DNA of 64,000 nucleotides from contig CANGTQ010000014.1 of NCBI GenBank assembly GCA_947456955.1, positions 1 to 64,000 of the forward strand. Reading direction: 5' to 3'. A model generated the notes under the pieces. It saw only the letters and a program-made list of their open reading frames with translations. It ran no database searches and was not told the DNA's origin. This document shows positions 45,632-55,175 of the stretch, in pieces. This DNA is from Flavobacteriaceae bacterium. GTDB lineage: Bacteria; Bacteroidota; Bacteroidia; Flavobacteriales; Flavobacteriaceae. Within the stretch, counting starts at the first letter, position 1, and each line of letters starts with the position of its first letter. The position numbers and the translations under genes were made by a program.

Positions 45632-47530
45632 ATGAGCGACGCCATAAAACACGAATGTGGAATTGCACTTTTACGATTAAAAAAACCGTTAGAATTCTAC
45701 AAAGAAAAATACGGCTCTGCTTTCTACGGTATACAAAAAATGTATCTGCTGATGGAGAAGCAACACAACAGAGGTCAGGACGGAGCCGGTTTTGCCTCAA
45801 TAAAATTAGATGTTGAACCAGGCGAAAGATACATTAGCCGGGTCCGTTCGAACAAAGCCCAAGCGATTCAGGATGTTTTTGCACAGATTAATGAAAGAAT
45901 TAATGAAGAGCTAACTTCACATCCGGAATATCAAGATAATGTAGCGTTACAGAAAGAAAACATTCCTTACATCGGCGAATTGTTTTTAGGTCATGTTCGC
46001 TATGGAACTTTTGGTAAGAATAGTATAGAAAGTGTTCATCCTTTTTTGCGTCAAAATAATTGGATGCACCGCAATTTGATTTTGGCAGGAAACTTCAATA
46101 TGACCAATGTTACTGAACTTTTCAATAGTTTGGTAGAATTAGGTCAACATCCAAAAGAAATGACAGATACTGTTACTGTCATGGAGAAAATAGGGCATTT
46201 CTTGGATGAAGCTGTTACCGATTTATACCAGGAATGTAAAAATAATGGCCTATCAAAAAGAGAAGCCTCGCCAGTAATTGCCGAAAAATTGGACATTGCG
46301 CAAATTTTAAAACGTGCCTCTCGTGGCTGGGATGGCGGTTATGCTATGGCTGGACTTTTAGGTCATGGAGATGCATTTGTTTTTCGTGATCCTGCAGGAA
46401 TTCGTCCAGCGTATTTTTATCAGGATGATGAAATTGCAGTGGTTGCTTCAGAAAGGCCAGTAATTCAAACGGTTTTTAATGTCCCTTTTGAAAAAGTGCA
46501 GGAGTTGCAACCGGGACATGCTTTAATCATCAAGAAAAAAGGGCATATTTCTGAAGAAGAAATTATTGAACCAACTATAAAAAAAGCATGTTCCTTTGAG
46601 CGAATTTATTTTTCGCGCGGAAGCGATGCTGAAATTTATCAAGAAAGAAAAGAATTAGGAAAATTAATACTTCCGGCGGTTTTAGATGCCATTGATAACG
46701 ATACCGACAACACAGTTTTCTCTTATATTCCGAACACAGCAGAAACTTCTTTTTACGGAATGGTAGAAGCAGCGAATGATTTTCTGAATCAAAGAAAAAA
46801 TCAATTTATTTTAGATAACAGAAAAATATTAACCAAGGAAAAACTGGAAGAAATCCTTTCGGTTAAAATAAGAACGGAAAAAATTGCCATAAAAGATGCC
46901 AAACTAAGAACATTCATTACGGAAGACAGCAGTAGAGATGATTTGGTTGCTCATGTTTATGATGTAACTTATGGCGTTATTAAACCAACAGATAATTTAG
47001 TTATTATTGATGACAGCATAGTTAGAGGAACAACCTTGAAAATGTCTATTATTAAGATGATGGACAGATTACATCCAAAACGAATTGTTGTGGTTTCTTC
47101 AGCGCCGCAAATCCGTTTCCCTGATTGTTATGGTATTGATATGGCAAGACTAGAAGGATTAGTAGCATTTCAGGCGGCTTTAGCTTTATTGAAAGAACGT
47201 AATTTATATCATATTGTTGATGAGGTTTATGCTAAATGTAAAGCTCAGGCAAATTATAAAGATAATGATGTTATAAATTATGTAACAGAAATCTATACCC
47301 CTTTTTCAGATCAGGAAATCTCAGATAAAATAGTGGAATTACTGACTTCAGATGATATCAAGGCAGAAGTAAAAATTATTTTTCAAACAGTAGATAACCT
47401 TCACCTTGCTTGCCCAAAAAATTTAGGGGATTGGTACTTTACGGGTGATTATCCAACTCCGGGAGGAAATAGAGTTGCTAATAAGGCATTTATGAATTTT
47501 TACGAAGGGAAAAATGCACGAGCTTACTAA
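45632..47530 (+). CDS. Amidophosphoribosyltransferase-like protein (PurF family), 632 aa
   Basis: Class II glutamine amidotransferase domain joined to a phosphoribosyltransferase domain, the PurF architecture that makes phosphoribosylamine from PRPP and glutamine. Residues about 9-310: Cys9 in HECGIALL as the likely nucleophile after removal of a short propeptide, RGQDGAGF, GHVRYGTFG, GNFNMTN. Residues about 345-600: FSYIPNTAETSFYG, PRPP loop LVIIDDSIVRGTT (Asp460, Asp461). At 632 residues it is longer than ordinary PurF (about 500) because of insertions and a C-terminal extension; this long form occurs in Bacteroidota. It could be the main PurF or a paralogue. Confidence 0.88.
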   Translation: MSDAIKHECGIALLRLKKPLEFYKEKYGSAFYGIQKMYLLMEKQHNRGQDGAGFASIKLDVEPGERYISRVRSNKAQAIQDVFAQINERINEELTSHPEYQDNVALQKENIPYIGELFLGHVRYGTFGKNSIESVHPFLRQNNWMHRNLILAGNFNMTNVTELFNSLVELGQHPKEMTDTVTVMEKIGHFLDEAVTDLYQECKNNGLSKREASPVIAEKLDIAQILKRASRGWDGGYAMAGLLGHGDAFVFRDPAGIRPAYFYQDDEIAVVASERPVIQTVFNVPFEKVQELQPGHALIIKKKGHISEEEIIEPTIKKACSFERIYFSRGSDAEIYQERKELGKLILPAVLDAIDNDTDNTVFSYIPNTAETSFYGMVEAANDFLNQRKNQFILDNRKILTKEKLEEILSVKIRTEKIAIKDAKLRTFITEDSSRDDLVAHVYDVTYGVIKPTDNLVIIDDSIVRGTTLKMSIIKMMDRLHPKRIVVVSSAPQIRFPDCYGIDMARLEGLVAFQAALALLKERNLYHIVDEVYAKCKAQANYKDNDVINYVTEIYTPFSDQEISDKIVELLTSDDIKAEVKIIFQTVDNLHLACPKNLGDWYFTGDYPTPGGNRVANKAFMNFYEGKNARAY

Positions 47531-47584
47531 AAATTTAACATTTTTTGAAGTTAAACGATTATTGTTGCAGTTCATCTATATTTT

Positions 47585-47616
47585 TTGTTTTAACTATTAT
47601 ATTAACTTTACATTTG
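47585..47616 (+). promoter_or_regulatory. Promoter of the first small RNA unit
   Basis: TTG at 47585-47587, 21-bp spacer, TACATTTG at 47609-47616. The conserved RNA 5' end ACCATAG begins five bases later. Confidence 0.7.
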
Positions 47617-47620
47617 GTGG

Positions 47621-47696
47621 ACCATAGCATTAGTAGGTTAAGTTTATGGTAGATTTGGGGCAAAAAGGGTGAAAAGAAATTTTCACCTTTTTTATT
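47621..47696 (+). ncRNA. Small RNA-like unit A
   Basis: Begins ACCATAG just after a two-box promoter. ACCATA (47621-47626) pairs with TATGGT (47645-47650); the loop holds AGTAGGTTAAG; a single-stranded linker AGATTTGGGGCAA follows; and a terminator hairpin with a T run closes the unit. The same layout recurs 190 bp downstream with conserved loop and linker. No ORF with an ATG runs through it. The family is not known to me. Confidence 0.7.
47662..47696 (+). terminator. Terminator of RNA unit A
   Basis: Stem AAAAAGGGTGAAAA / TTTTCACCTTTTTT with a GAAA loop. Confidence 0.85.
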
Positions 47697-47798
47697 TTAT
47701 AATTGTCTGAAAATCATTAAAAAATCATAAATAACCTCTCATTTGCCAATCATCCCAATATATTTCGTAAAAAAACACATATTTTAATTTGTAGTTAT

Positions 47799-47806
47799 TA
47801 GTTTTG
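47799..47806 (+). promoter_or_regulatory. -7 promoter element of the second small RNA unit
   Basis: TAGTTTTG matches TAnnTTTG; ACCATAG starts five bases later, the same distance as in unit A. No TTG at -33. Confidence 0.55.
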
Positions 47807-47810
47807 TCTT

Positions 47811-47890
47811 ACCATAGTATTTAGTAGGTTAAGTAATTTATGGTAGATTTGGGGCAAACAGGTGGAAGAAATTCCGCCTGTTTATTTTTT
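47811..47890 (+). ncRNA. Small RNA-like unit B
   Basis: Homologous to unit A: ACCATA (47811-47816) pairs with TATGGT (47839-47844), the loop again has AGTAGGTTAAG (with three extra bases after it), and the linker AGATTTGGGGCAAA is identical. The terminator keeps its form but has a different stem sequence (AAACAGGTGGAA / TTCCGCCTGTTT), a compensated change that supports a selected structure. Confidence 0.7.
47856..47890 (+). terminator. Terminator of RNA unit B
   Basis: Stem AAACAGGTGGAA / TTCCGCCTGTTT with a GAAA loop and ATTTTTT behind it. Confidence 0.85.
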
Positions 47891-47902
47891 ATCACCATAT
47901 CA

Positions 47903-47938
47903 AATAAAAAAACCGACTGCTTTCACAATCGGTTTTAT
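47903..47938 (-). terminator. Intrinsic terminator of sodB
   Basis: Minus-strand stem AAAACCGA / TCGGTTTT with a 12-nt loop and a T run, 20 bp after the sodB stop. Confidence 0.8.
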
Positions 47939-47958
47939 ATGGTAAAAAGTAAATTTTT

Positions 47959-48567
47959 TTATTTTTCTATAGCGTATAATCTTGCTACTTCTGTCCAGTT
48001 AATTACATTAAAAAATGCTTCTATATAATCAGGGCGACGATTTTGATAATTCAAATAATAAGCATGTTCCCAAACATCCATTCCTAAGATTGGAAATCCA
48101 CCACAACCAGTATCCGGCATTAACGGATTATCTTGATTAGGAGTTGAGCAAACTTCAACTTTACCTCCTTTATGTACACAAAGCCATGCCCAACCTGAAC
48201 CGAAACGTGTTGCACCGGCTTTTGCAAATTGTGCTTTAAATTCATCAAACGAACCAAAAGCCACATCAATAGCATCGGCTAAATCCCCGGAAGGTTTTCC
48301 ACCACCATTTGGTGACATTACTCTCCAATATAGATTATGATTATAAAAACCACCACCATTATTTCTAACAGCCATGTTTTTCATGTCAAGATTCATCAAA
48401 ATATTTTCAATTGTTTTTCCTTCTAAATCTGTTCCGGCAATGGCAGCATTTAAATTAGTAGTATAAGCGTTGTGATGTTTGGAATGATGAATTTCCATTG
48501 TTCTTGCATCAATATGTGGTTCTAATGCATCGTATGCATAAGGTAATTGAGGTAATTCAAAAGCCAT
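47959..48567 (-). CDS. sodB: Superoxide dismutase, Fe/Mn type
   Basis: Dismutates superoxide in the cytoplasm. The 202 residues hold the four metal ligands in their motifs: His in [18 protein letters not shown], His in [13 protein letters not shown], and Asp and His in [18 protein letters not shown]. Length is standard. I assign the iron/manganese family; metal choice cannot be fixed from sequence alone, so the symbol is by convention. The gene stands alone with a terminator; TAATTTTG (48604-48611, minus) is a likely -7 box. Confidence 0.93.
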   Translation of the reverse strand: MAFELPQLPYAYDALEPHIDARTMEIHHSKHHNAYTTNLNAAIAGTDLEGKTIENILMNLDMKNMAVRNNGGGFYNHNLYWRVMSPNGGGKPSGDLADAIDVAFGSFDEFKAQFAKAGATRFGSGWAWLCVHKGGKVEVCSTPNQDNPLMPDTGCGGFPILGMDVWEHAYYLNYQNRRPDYIEAFFNVINWTEVARLYAIEK

Positions 48568-48603
48568 AATATTTTAATTTAAATTAATTTTATAAAAGTA
48601 ATC

Positions 48604-48611
48604 CAAAATTA
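48604..48611 (-). promoter_or_regulatory. -7 promoter element of sodB
   Basis: Minus-strand TAATTTTG, a TAnnTTTG match 36 bp before the ATG; -33 box not clear. Confidence 0.45.
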
Positions 48612-48680
48612 TACATTTAACTTTACAAAATGAAATACATTCATGATATAATTATAATTTAAAATTACAGCAGAGCTAAA

Positions 48681-49202
48681 ATGAAATTTGACCTTCAACC
48701 AACTCACTTGCACAACGAAAGGATTCGCTTAATCCCGCTTCAAGAAACAGATTTTGACCGATTGTTCGAAGTGGGTTCTAATCCTAAAGTATGGGAACAG
48801 CATCCCAATCCGAACCGATATAAATTAGAAGATTTCACTAATTATTTTAAAGGTGCGATAGAATCCAACGGAGCATTTTTAATCTTGGACTCCATCTCAA
48901 ATGAAACTATAGGCTGTAGTAGGTATTATGATTACAATGAAAAAGACAGTACAATTTTGATTGGCTATACTTTTATAGGAATAAAATTTTGGGGCAATGG
49001 CTATAATAAAGTATTAAAGAAATTAATGCTTGATTATGCGTTTCAGTTTGTGGACAAAGTGTATTTTCATATTGGAGCATTGAATTATCGTTCACAAAAA
49101 GCCATCGAGAAGATAGGTGCAACTAAAGTGGACGAATTTGAAGTTGAATATTATGGTGAAGTCAGTAAGTTAAATTTCGTTTATCTAATCCAAAAAAACT
49201 AA
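48681..49202 (+). CDS. GNAT-family N-acetyltransferase (RimJ/RimL type)
   Basis: A 173-residue acetyltransferase with RIRLIPLQETDFDRLFEVGSNPKVWEQHP (seen in part), the acceptor region SNETIGCSRYYDY and the CoA-binding segment GNGYNKVLKKLMLDYAF. RimJ/RimL relatives acetylate ribosomal protein N-termini or small amines; the substrate is unknown. Its stop overlaps the ATG of the AddA-like gene (TAATG), so they are translationally coupled, which is more informative about expression than function. Confidence 0.88.
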   Translation: MKFDLQPTHLHNERIRLIPLQETDFDRLFEVGSNPKVWEQHPNPNRYKLEDFTNYFKGAIESNGAFLILDSISNETIGCSRYYDYNEKDSTILIGYTFIGIKFWGNGYNKVLKKLMLDYAFQFVDKVYFHIGALNYRSQKAIEKIGATKVDEFEVEYYGEVSKLNFVYLIQKN

Positions 49203-52200
49203 TGCAAAAACCAGCTTTTTCCATATATGATGCATCGGCAGGTTCCGGTAAAACCTATACATTGGTTAAGGAATATTTGAAAATTATTCTTGTTTCCAAA
49301 AAACCGGATGCTTATCGCAATATTCTTGCCATTACGTTCACCAATAAAGCGGTACACGAAATGAAAAGCCGTGTTTTGGAAAGTCTTTCCCAATTCAGCA
49401 AAGAAAACCCTTCGGAAAAAGCACTGCAATTAATGCAGGATATCAGCTCGGACACAGGTTTGAGTTTGAATGCTATTACCGAAAAAGCCAAAAGCATCAT
49501 CAAAAACTTGATTCACAATTACGCAGCTTTTGATATTTCGACTATTGATAAATTCACACACAAAGTTATTCGCGCTTTTGCACACGATTTGAATCTGCCA
49601 ATCACTTTTGAAGTTTCCTTGGATACCGAAATTTTGTTAACCGAAGCCGTAGATGCTATCATAGCCGAAGCTGGTAATGATGAAGAATTGACAAAACTAC
49701 TGGTTGATTTCACTATGGAAAAAACCGATGATGATAAATCCTGGGATATTTCTAGAGAAATTATGGAAACCGGGAAGTTGATTTTAAATGAAAATAATCG
49801 CGAGGAAATCACTCATTTTGACAAAAAGAAAATAACGGATTTTGTTGTTATAAAAAACAAACTCACAGAACTTACGAAAGAACTAGAAACCGCTTGTGTT
49901 GATTTAGCAAACGGCGCACTATTACTTATCGAAAATAATGGGATTGACACCAATTCTTTCTCGTATGGTACTTTCCCAAAGCATTTGAATTTTTTCAGAG
50001 AAAAAGATAGCAGAGCCAACAACCACCGATTCAGAGAATTTGATGATGTTAAAATAAAAAAAGACGCCAAAGACAAAGCTATTATTGAAAGTATTATCCC
50101 ATCGCTTTTAGAAATTTTGGATTCTATTTATATCAAAACAGAAAAGCTTTTGTTTTATATGGCCTTTCTAAAAAACATTACGCCACTTTCTCTATTAAAT
50201 ACGTTGAGCAATAAATTAACTGAAATTCAAAAAGAACAAGGAATTTTATCTATAACAGAATTCAACAAATTGATTCACGACCAAATTCAGAATCAGCCGG
50301 CACCATTCATTTATGAGCGTTTGGGTGAAAAATACAAACATTTTTTTATCGACGAATTTCAGGATACTTCTGAAATGCAATGGCAAAACCTGATTCCATT
50401 GATTGACAATGCTACTTCGAGCGAAGATTTACTGGGTGAAAGAGGCAGTTTGCTGATTGTGGGCGATCCAAAACAATCTATTTACCGTTGGCGTGGCGGA
50501 AAAGCAGAACAATTTATTGAATTAAGCAAAGACGTAAATCCTTTTAACAATCCGGAGAAAGAGTTATTCTCGTTAAAAACGAATTGGAGAAGTTATTCAA
50601 AAATCATTGACTTTAACAATCAATTTTTTGGATTTATAGCCAATGAATTTGCTCATAACGATTACATAGATTTATATAAAAACCATAGTCATCAGGAAGA
50701 AAACAATAAAAAAGGCGGCTATGTGAATATTTCCTTTTTGCCCAAATCTGAAAAAGCCGACAATGGCGAAGAAGAAAATCTTGCAAAAGTGGAAATGTAT
50801 TTGTTGGCAACATTAAACAGGATTCAAAAAGTAAAAGCCAACGGATTTAGCTATAAAGAGATTGCCATATTAACCCGAAAAAAAGATAACGGAATTGCCA
50901 TTGCCAATTATTTGACCCAACAAGGAATTCCGATTTTGTCTTCTGAAAGTTTGTTGATTGGTTCTTCTTCTGAAGTACAATGTATTGTTGCTGTTTTATA
51001 CTATTTGAAAAACAATAACGATCGCGAATCCAAAGCAAATTTCTTATATTATATCGCATCCAACCGAGACCAAAGTCCGAATGGAACCAAGATTAATTGT
51101 CAACAAAAATTGGCTATACATGATTTTATATCTCTTGGAATGGACCAAAATAGAGAAACCGATTTTGAACAATGGCTAGCAAGTTTTGACATTCATTTTT
51201 CGTTTAAAAACACCCGAAAAAAATCATTATATGAAGCTACAGAAAGTATCATTTCCAAAATTATCCCAATAGAAAAACGCAATGCCTATGTACAGTTCTT
51301 TTTGGACATTGTACTTGAACAAGATATAAAAAAGCAGGCTGGAATTTCAGATTTTCTATTGTATTGGGATGCTAATTCTGGTAAATTGAGTATTCCAGCG
51401 CCTGAAGGTAGAGAAGCAGTGCGAATCATGACCATTCATACTTCTAAAGGATTGGAATTTCCGGTAGTTATTTTTCCATTTGCCGAAGAAGATTATAGCA
51501 AAGGCCCAAGAGAAAAAATTTGGCTTAACGCCGATGAAGAACAAGTTGGTTTACCCAAAGTTTTAGTCGATAAGAATAACAACGTTTCAGGTTATGGGGA
51601 ACCTGCAGCACTAATTTACCAACAGAAAAAACAGGAAGAGTTATTAGACGACATCAATATTTTATATGTTGCAATGACGCGCGCTGAAGAACAATTATAT
51701 ATTATTTCCGGAATAGTTTCTAGAAATAAAGATGGAATTTTACCGAGTAATACGGCATCATTTTTTATAAAGTTTTTGGAAGAAAAAAACCAGTTTAATG
51801 AAGTCAAATTGGAATACGAATTTGGGTCAGCCGAAAAGTTATCAGAAACAGAGGAAATTAAAGACGAAACAGAAATTATTCCGCAGCTTACAACAACATT
51901 AAATATGAAAAACATCAAAATCGCCCAGCGCGAAAGTTTAATGTGGAATACAAAACAGCAAAAAGCTATAGAATACGGCAACATTCTGCATGAAATCTTA
52001 TCGTTTATCAAAACCAAAGATGATATAGATTTGGCCTTAACAAAAGCCATCGAAAACGGACTGATTGTTTCTTCGCAAAAAGAAGACGTTTTAAAAACCA
52101 TTTATGAAATTGTAAACCATCAAGATTTGTCATTATTTTTCTCAAACGAGCATAAAATTTTAAACGAAAAAACCATTATTCAAAAAGAAGGGAACCTAGT

Positions 52201-52393
52201 AATACCAGATAGAATGGTTCTTACTAAGCTAAATGAAATTTACTTATTAGATTATAAAACGGGGACACATCAAACCAAATACCAATTACAATTAGAAAAC
52301 TATCAAAAGGCCATAGAAAAAATGGGTTTTAAAGTCACTAAAAAAGCACTGGTTTATATTGGAGATACTTTGGAAATAGTAAATTTGCAATAG
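49202..52393 (+). CDS. AddA/RecB-like helicase-nuclease, UvrD superfamily
   Basis: Large subunit of an AddAB-type double-strand-break resection machine. The 1063 residues show Walker A DASAGSGKT (Lys17), LAITFTNKAVHEMKSRV, helicase motif II FFIDEFQDTSEMQW, LLIVGDPKQSIYRWRGG, VRIMTIHTSKGLEFPVVIFP, LYVAMTRAEEQLYI, and a C-terminal PD-(D/E)XK nuclease with LLDYKTG (Asp1017, Lys1019). The partner AddB-like protein is encoded at 55176, after kbl and an OmpA gene. Coupled to the preceding GNAT gene. Confidence 0.93.
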   Translation: MQKPAFSIYDASAGSGKTYTLVKEYLKIILVSKKPDAYRNILAITFTNKAVHEMKSRVLESLSQFSKENPSEKALQLMQDISSDTGLSLNAITEKAKSIIKNLIHNYAAFDISTIDKFTHKVIRAFAHDLNLPITFEVSLDTEILLTEAVDAIIAEAGNDEELTKLLVDFTMEKTDDDKSWDISREIMETGKLILNENNREEITHFDKKKITDFVVIKNKLTELTKELETACVDLANGALLLIENNGIDTNSFSYGTFPKHLNFFREKDSRANNHRFREFDDVKIKKDAKDKAIIESIIPSLLEILDSIYIKTEKLLFYMAFLKNITPLSLLNTLSNKLTEIQKEQGILSITEFNKLIHDQIQNQPAPFIYERLGEKYKHFFIDEFQDTSEMQWQNLIPLIDNATSSEDLLGERGSLLIVGDPKQSIYRWRGGKAEQFIELSKDVNPFNNPEKELFSLKTNWRSYSKIIDFNNQFFGFIANEFAHNDYIDLYKNHSHQEENNKKGGYVNISFLPKSEKADNGEEENLAKVEMYLLATLNRIQKVKANGFSYKEIAILTRKKDNGIAIANYLTQQGIPILSSESLLIGSSSEVQCIVAVLYYLKNNNDRESKANFLYYIASNRDQSPNGTKINCQQKLAIHDFISLGMDQNRETDFEQWLASFDIHFSFKNTRKKSLYEATESIISKIIPIEKRNAYVQFFLDIVLEQDIKKQAGISDFLLYWDANSGKLSIPAPEGREAVRIMTIHTSKGLEFPVVIFPFAEEDYSKGPREKIWLNADEEQVGLPKVLVDKNNNVSGYGEPAALIYQQKKQEELLDDINILYVAMTRAEEQLYIISGIVSRNKDGILPSNTASFFIKFLEEKNQFNEVKLEYEFGSAEKLSETEEIKDETEIIPQLTTTLNMKNIKIAQRESLMWNTKQQKAIEYGNILHEILSFIKTKDDIDLALTKAIENGLIVSSQKEDVLKTIYEIVNHQDLSLFFSNEHKILNEKTIIQKEGNLVIPDRMVLTKLNEIYLLDYKTGTHQTKYQLQLENYQKAIEKMGFKVTKKALVYIGDTLEIVNLQ

Positions 52394-52405
52394 GCAATAG
52401 GAGTT

Positions 52406-52422
52406 AACTATAAACAACAAAC
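52406..52422 (-). repeat. 17-nt word shared with the recO upstream region
   Basis: AACTATAAACAACAAAC is the exact reverse complement of 14286-14302. Both copies lie just before a start codon (kbl and recO) and within a tract of related words. Confidence 0.8.
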
Positions 52423-52435
52423 TATAAACATTACT

Positions 52436-53626
52436 ATGTACGGAAAAATTCAACAGCACCTACAAAACGAATTGGACACCATTGAGCAAAATGGAATTTT
52501 CAAAAAAGAGCGCATTATAACTTCCCCACAAGGAGCTGAAATTACTGTTAATGGTAAAAAGGTTCTAAATTTTTGTGCCAATAACTATTTAGGATTGTCT
52601 TCACATCCGGAAGTAATTCAGGCAGCCAAAGACACTTTGGATTCGCATGGTTTCGGAATGTCATCGGTACGTTTTATTTGTGGAACTCAGGATATTCATA
52701 AAACGTTAGAAAAAAAGATAGCCGATTTCTATGGTACAGAAGACACCATTTTGTATGCTGCAGCTTTTGATGCTAATGGAGGCGTTTTCGAACCTTTGCT
52801 TGGTGAAGACGACTGTATCATTTCAGACAGTTTGAATCACGCTTCTATCATTGATGGTGTTCGTTTATGTAAGGCGGCTCGTTATCGTTATGAAAATTCC
52901 AACATGGAAGATTTGGAAAACCAATTAAAGAAAGCGGTTGAAGCTAAACATCGATTTAAACTTATAGTCACTGACGGTGTTTTTTCGATGGATGGATTAG
53001 TAGCTCCATTAGATAAAATCTGTGATTTAGCTGATAAATATGATGCATTGGTAATGGTTGACGAATGTCATGCTGCCGGTTTCATTGGAGCAACAGGAAA
53101 AGGAACACTTGAAGCCAAAGGCGTAATGGGAAGAGTAGACATTATCACAGGAACCTTAGGTAAAGCATTAGGTGGTGCGATGGGTGGTTACACTACAGCT
53201 AAAAAAGAAGTGATTGAAATCTTGAGACAGCGTTCGCGTCCTTATTTATTTTCAAATTCATTGGCTCCAGCCATTGTAGGAGCATCAATTAAGGTTTTTG
53301 AACTATTAGAAAAAGACACTACACTCAGAGATAAACTAGAATGGAATACCAATTATTTTAAAGAAGGGTTACGCAAAGCAGGGATTGACTTTATTGATGG
53401 TGATTCTGCAATTGTTCCAGTCATGTTATATGAAGCAAAATTGTCTCAAATAATGGCAGATGAGCTTTTAAAGAAGGGCATCTATGTTATAGGTTTCTTT
53501 TTTCCGGTTGTACCTAAAGATAAGGCTAGAATTAGAGTTCAGTTGTCTGCCTCTCATTCTAAAGCACATTTAGACAAAGCAATTTTAGCATTCACAGAGG
53601 TAGCGAAAGAGTTAAATATTTTATAA
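52436..53626 (+). CDS. kbl: Glycine C-acetyltransferase (2-amino-3-ketobutyrate CoA ligase)
   Basis: PLP enzyme of the alpha-oxoamine synthase family; with threonine dehydrogenase it turns threonine into glycine and acetyl-CoA. The 396 residues contain [49 protein letters not shown] and [14 protein letters not shown] with the PLP lysine at 243. Length and sequence fit Kbl closely; no threonine dehydrogenase gene is in the window. It sits between the addA-like and ompA genes. Confidence 0.95.
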   Translation: MYGKIQQHLQNELDTIEQNGIFKKERIITSPQGAEITVNGKKVLNFCANNYLGLSSHPEVIQAAKDTLDSHGFGMSSVRFICGTQDIHKTLEKKIADFYGTEDTILYAAAFDANGGVFEPLLGEDDCIISDSLNHASIIDGVRLCKAARYRYENSNMEDLENQLKKAVEAKHRFKLIVTDGVFSMDGLVAPLDKICDLADKYDALVMVDECHAAGFIGATGKGTLEAKGVMGRVDIITGTLGKALGGAMGGYTTAKKEVIEILRQRSRPYLFSNSLAPAIVGASIKVFELLEKDTTLRDKLEWNTNYFKEGLRKAGIDFIDGDSAIVPVMLYEAKLSQIMADELLKKGIYVIGFFFPVVPKDKARIRVQLSASHSKAHLDKAILAFTEVAKELNIL

Positions 53627-53650
53627 TTACCTATATTTTAACAAAACATT

Positions 53651-53680
53651 TTGATATTATATTAATACGTATTACTTTTG
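53651..53680 (+). promoter_or_regulatory. Promoter of the ompA-type gene
   Basis: TTG at 53651-53653, 19-bp spacer, TACTTTTG at 53673-53680. The last TTG of the -7 box is in frame with the gene and should not be read as its start. Confidence 0.7.
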
Positions 53681-53716
53681 CGTCATTATAATTATGATAA
53701 TCTAATCAAATTAAGT

Positions 53717-55111
53717 ATGAAACATCTAAACAAATTATTCGTTGCTTTGGTAATGTTGGCTGGATTCAGCTCACAAGCTCAAGACAATAACAATCCTTGG
53801 GCGGTATCGTTTGGGGCTAACGCAGTAGATACAAGAGTAAGTGCTGCATCTTCGTTAGAAGACCAATTTTCTCAGTTTTTTAGTACTAAAGACAACTGGA
53901 ATATTCTTCCTTCAGTATCTTTTGTTAACGTATCCAAATATGTAGGAAACAATTTCTCTTTTGGAGTTACAGGATCTGTTAACAGATTAACGAAGTATGT
54001 ATTACCAAGAGTTGAAGAAGGACCATATACCGTAGTTAATCCTGGAGACGAAAATTATTATGCAATTGATGGAGTTATTAATTATAGCTTAATGAATTTA
54101 ATAAAATCTAAAAGAATAGACCCTTCTATTCACATTGGAGGAGGTTATACTTGGATTGGTGATGAGTTAAAAGCTGGTACATTAAACGGAGGTTTAGGTT
54201 TGACGTATTGGTTTACCGAAATGGTAGGTTTATCATGGCGTTCAACATACAAACAGTCATTTGAAGATATTCGTGAAGACATGCCATCGCACATGCAACA
54301 CTTTGCAGGTCTTACTTTCAAATTTGGAGGTAAAGATACTGACGGTGACGGAATTTATGATAAAGATGATGCATGTCCAGAAGTTGCTGGTTTAAAACAA
54401 TTTAATGGTTGTCCTGATACAGATGCTGACGGAATTACAGACGCAAGTGACTCTTGCCCAGATGTTGCCGGTCCAGCTGAATTTAATGGTTGCCCTGATA
54501 CAGACGGTGATGGTATTGCTGATAAAGATGACGCTTGTCCAGATGTAGCTGGTTTAAAATCTTTAGCTGGTTGTCCTGATACAGACGGTGATGGAATTAC
54601 TGATAAATCAGATAAATGTCCAGATGTTAAAGGTCCAAAAGAAAACGGTGGTTGTCCTTGGCCAGATAGAGATGGAGATAAAGTTTTGGATAAAGATGAC
54701 AAATGTCCGGATGAAGCAGGAACTGTTTCTAACAATGGATGTCCAGAAGTTACAGAAGAAGCTATCAAAAAATTAAATGACTATGCAAAAACGATTTTAT
54801 TTGATACAGGTAAAGCTTCGTTTAAACAACAAACTTATCCAGTATTACAAGCTATTACAGCTATCTTGAAAGAGTATCCAAACTCTAACTTCTCGATTGA
54901 AGGTCATACAGATAGCGATGGTAAAGATGCTGCTAACCAAAAATTATCTGAAGACAGAGCAGCTGCTGTAAAAGGTTACTTAATCGAAAACGGTATTGCT
55001 AGTTCAAGATTAGTTTCAGCTGGTTTTGGTGAATCTAAACCAATAGATACTAATAATACTAAAGCTGGTAAAGCTAACAACAGAAGAGTAGAAGTGAAAT
55101 TAGTGAAATAA
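53717..55111 (+). CDS. OmpA-family outer membrane protein with thrombospondin type 3 repeats
   Basis: A 464-residue envelope protein: signal peptide [22 protein letters not shown], an N-terminal barrel-type region (about 25-205), five calcium-binding-type TSP3 repeats ([15 protein letters not shown] and similar, about 210-345), and a C-terminal OmpA peptidoglycan-binding domain ([38 protein letters not shown]). It probably anchors the outer membrane to peptidoglycan. The codons are those of a highly expressed gene, it has the best promoter in the window, and a strong terminator. The start at 53717 is chosen because an upstream TTG is part of the promoter. Confidence 0.93.
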   Translation: MKHLNKLFVALVMLAGFSSQAQDNNNPWAVSFGANAVDTRVSAASSLEDQFSQFFSTKDNWNILPSVSFVNVSKYVGNNFSFGVTGSVNRLTKYVLPRVEEGPYTVVNPGDENYYAIDGVINYSLMNLIKSKRIDPSIHIGGGYTWIGDELKAGTLNGGLGLTYWFTEMVGLSWRSTYKQSFEDIREDMPSHMQHFAGLTFKFGGKDTDGDGIYDKDDACPEVAGLKQFNGCPDTDADGITDASDSCPDVAGPAEFNGCPDTDGDGIADKDDACPDVAGLKSLAGCPDTDGDGITDKSDKCPDVKGPKENGGCPWPDRDGDKVLDKDDKCPDEAGTVSNNGCPEVTEEAIKKLNDYAKTILFDTGKASFKQQTYPVLQAITAILKEYPNSNFSIEGHTDSDGKDAANQKLSEDRAAAVKGYLIENGIASSRLVSAGFGESKPIDTNNTKAGKANNRRVEVKLVK

Positions 55112-55133
55112 TTTATTCTAAAATATTTTTAAG

Positions 55134-55164
55134 AAAACGCTCCGATATTCGGGGCGTTTTTTTT
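55134..55164 (+). terminator. Intrinsic terminator of the ompA-type gene
   Basis: Stem AAAACGCTCCGA / TCGGGGCGTTTT around TAT with one T-G pair, followed by a long T run that reaches close to the next ATG. Confidence 0.9.
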
Positions 55165-55175
55165 ATTTTTATAGA

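Noticed and set aside
45632..47530. Frameshift or fusion in the PurF-like gene, because it is longer than usual PurF
   Set aside because: Both domains are in one continuous frame with intact motifs, and a long form of this type is known from Bacteroidota.
47840..48028. Small 62-codon plus-strand reading frame beginning MVDLGQTGGRNSAC
   Set aside because: It overlaps the second RNA unit, its terminator and the sodB 3' end; the homologous first RNA unit does not keep this frame.
54355..54768. A 137-codon minus-strand frame rich in Ser, Pro and Gly
   Set aside because: It is antisense to the TSP3 repeats of the OmpA-type protein; its periodicity mirrors those repeats and there is no promoter or start context.
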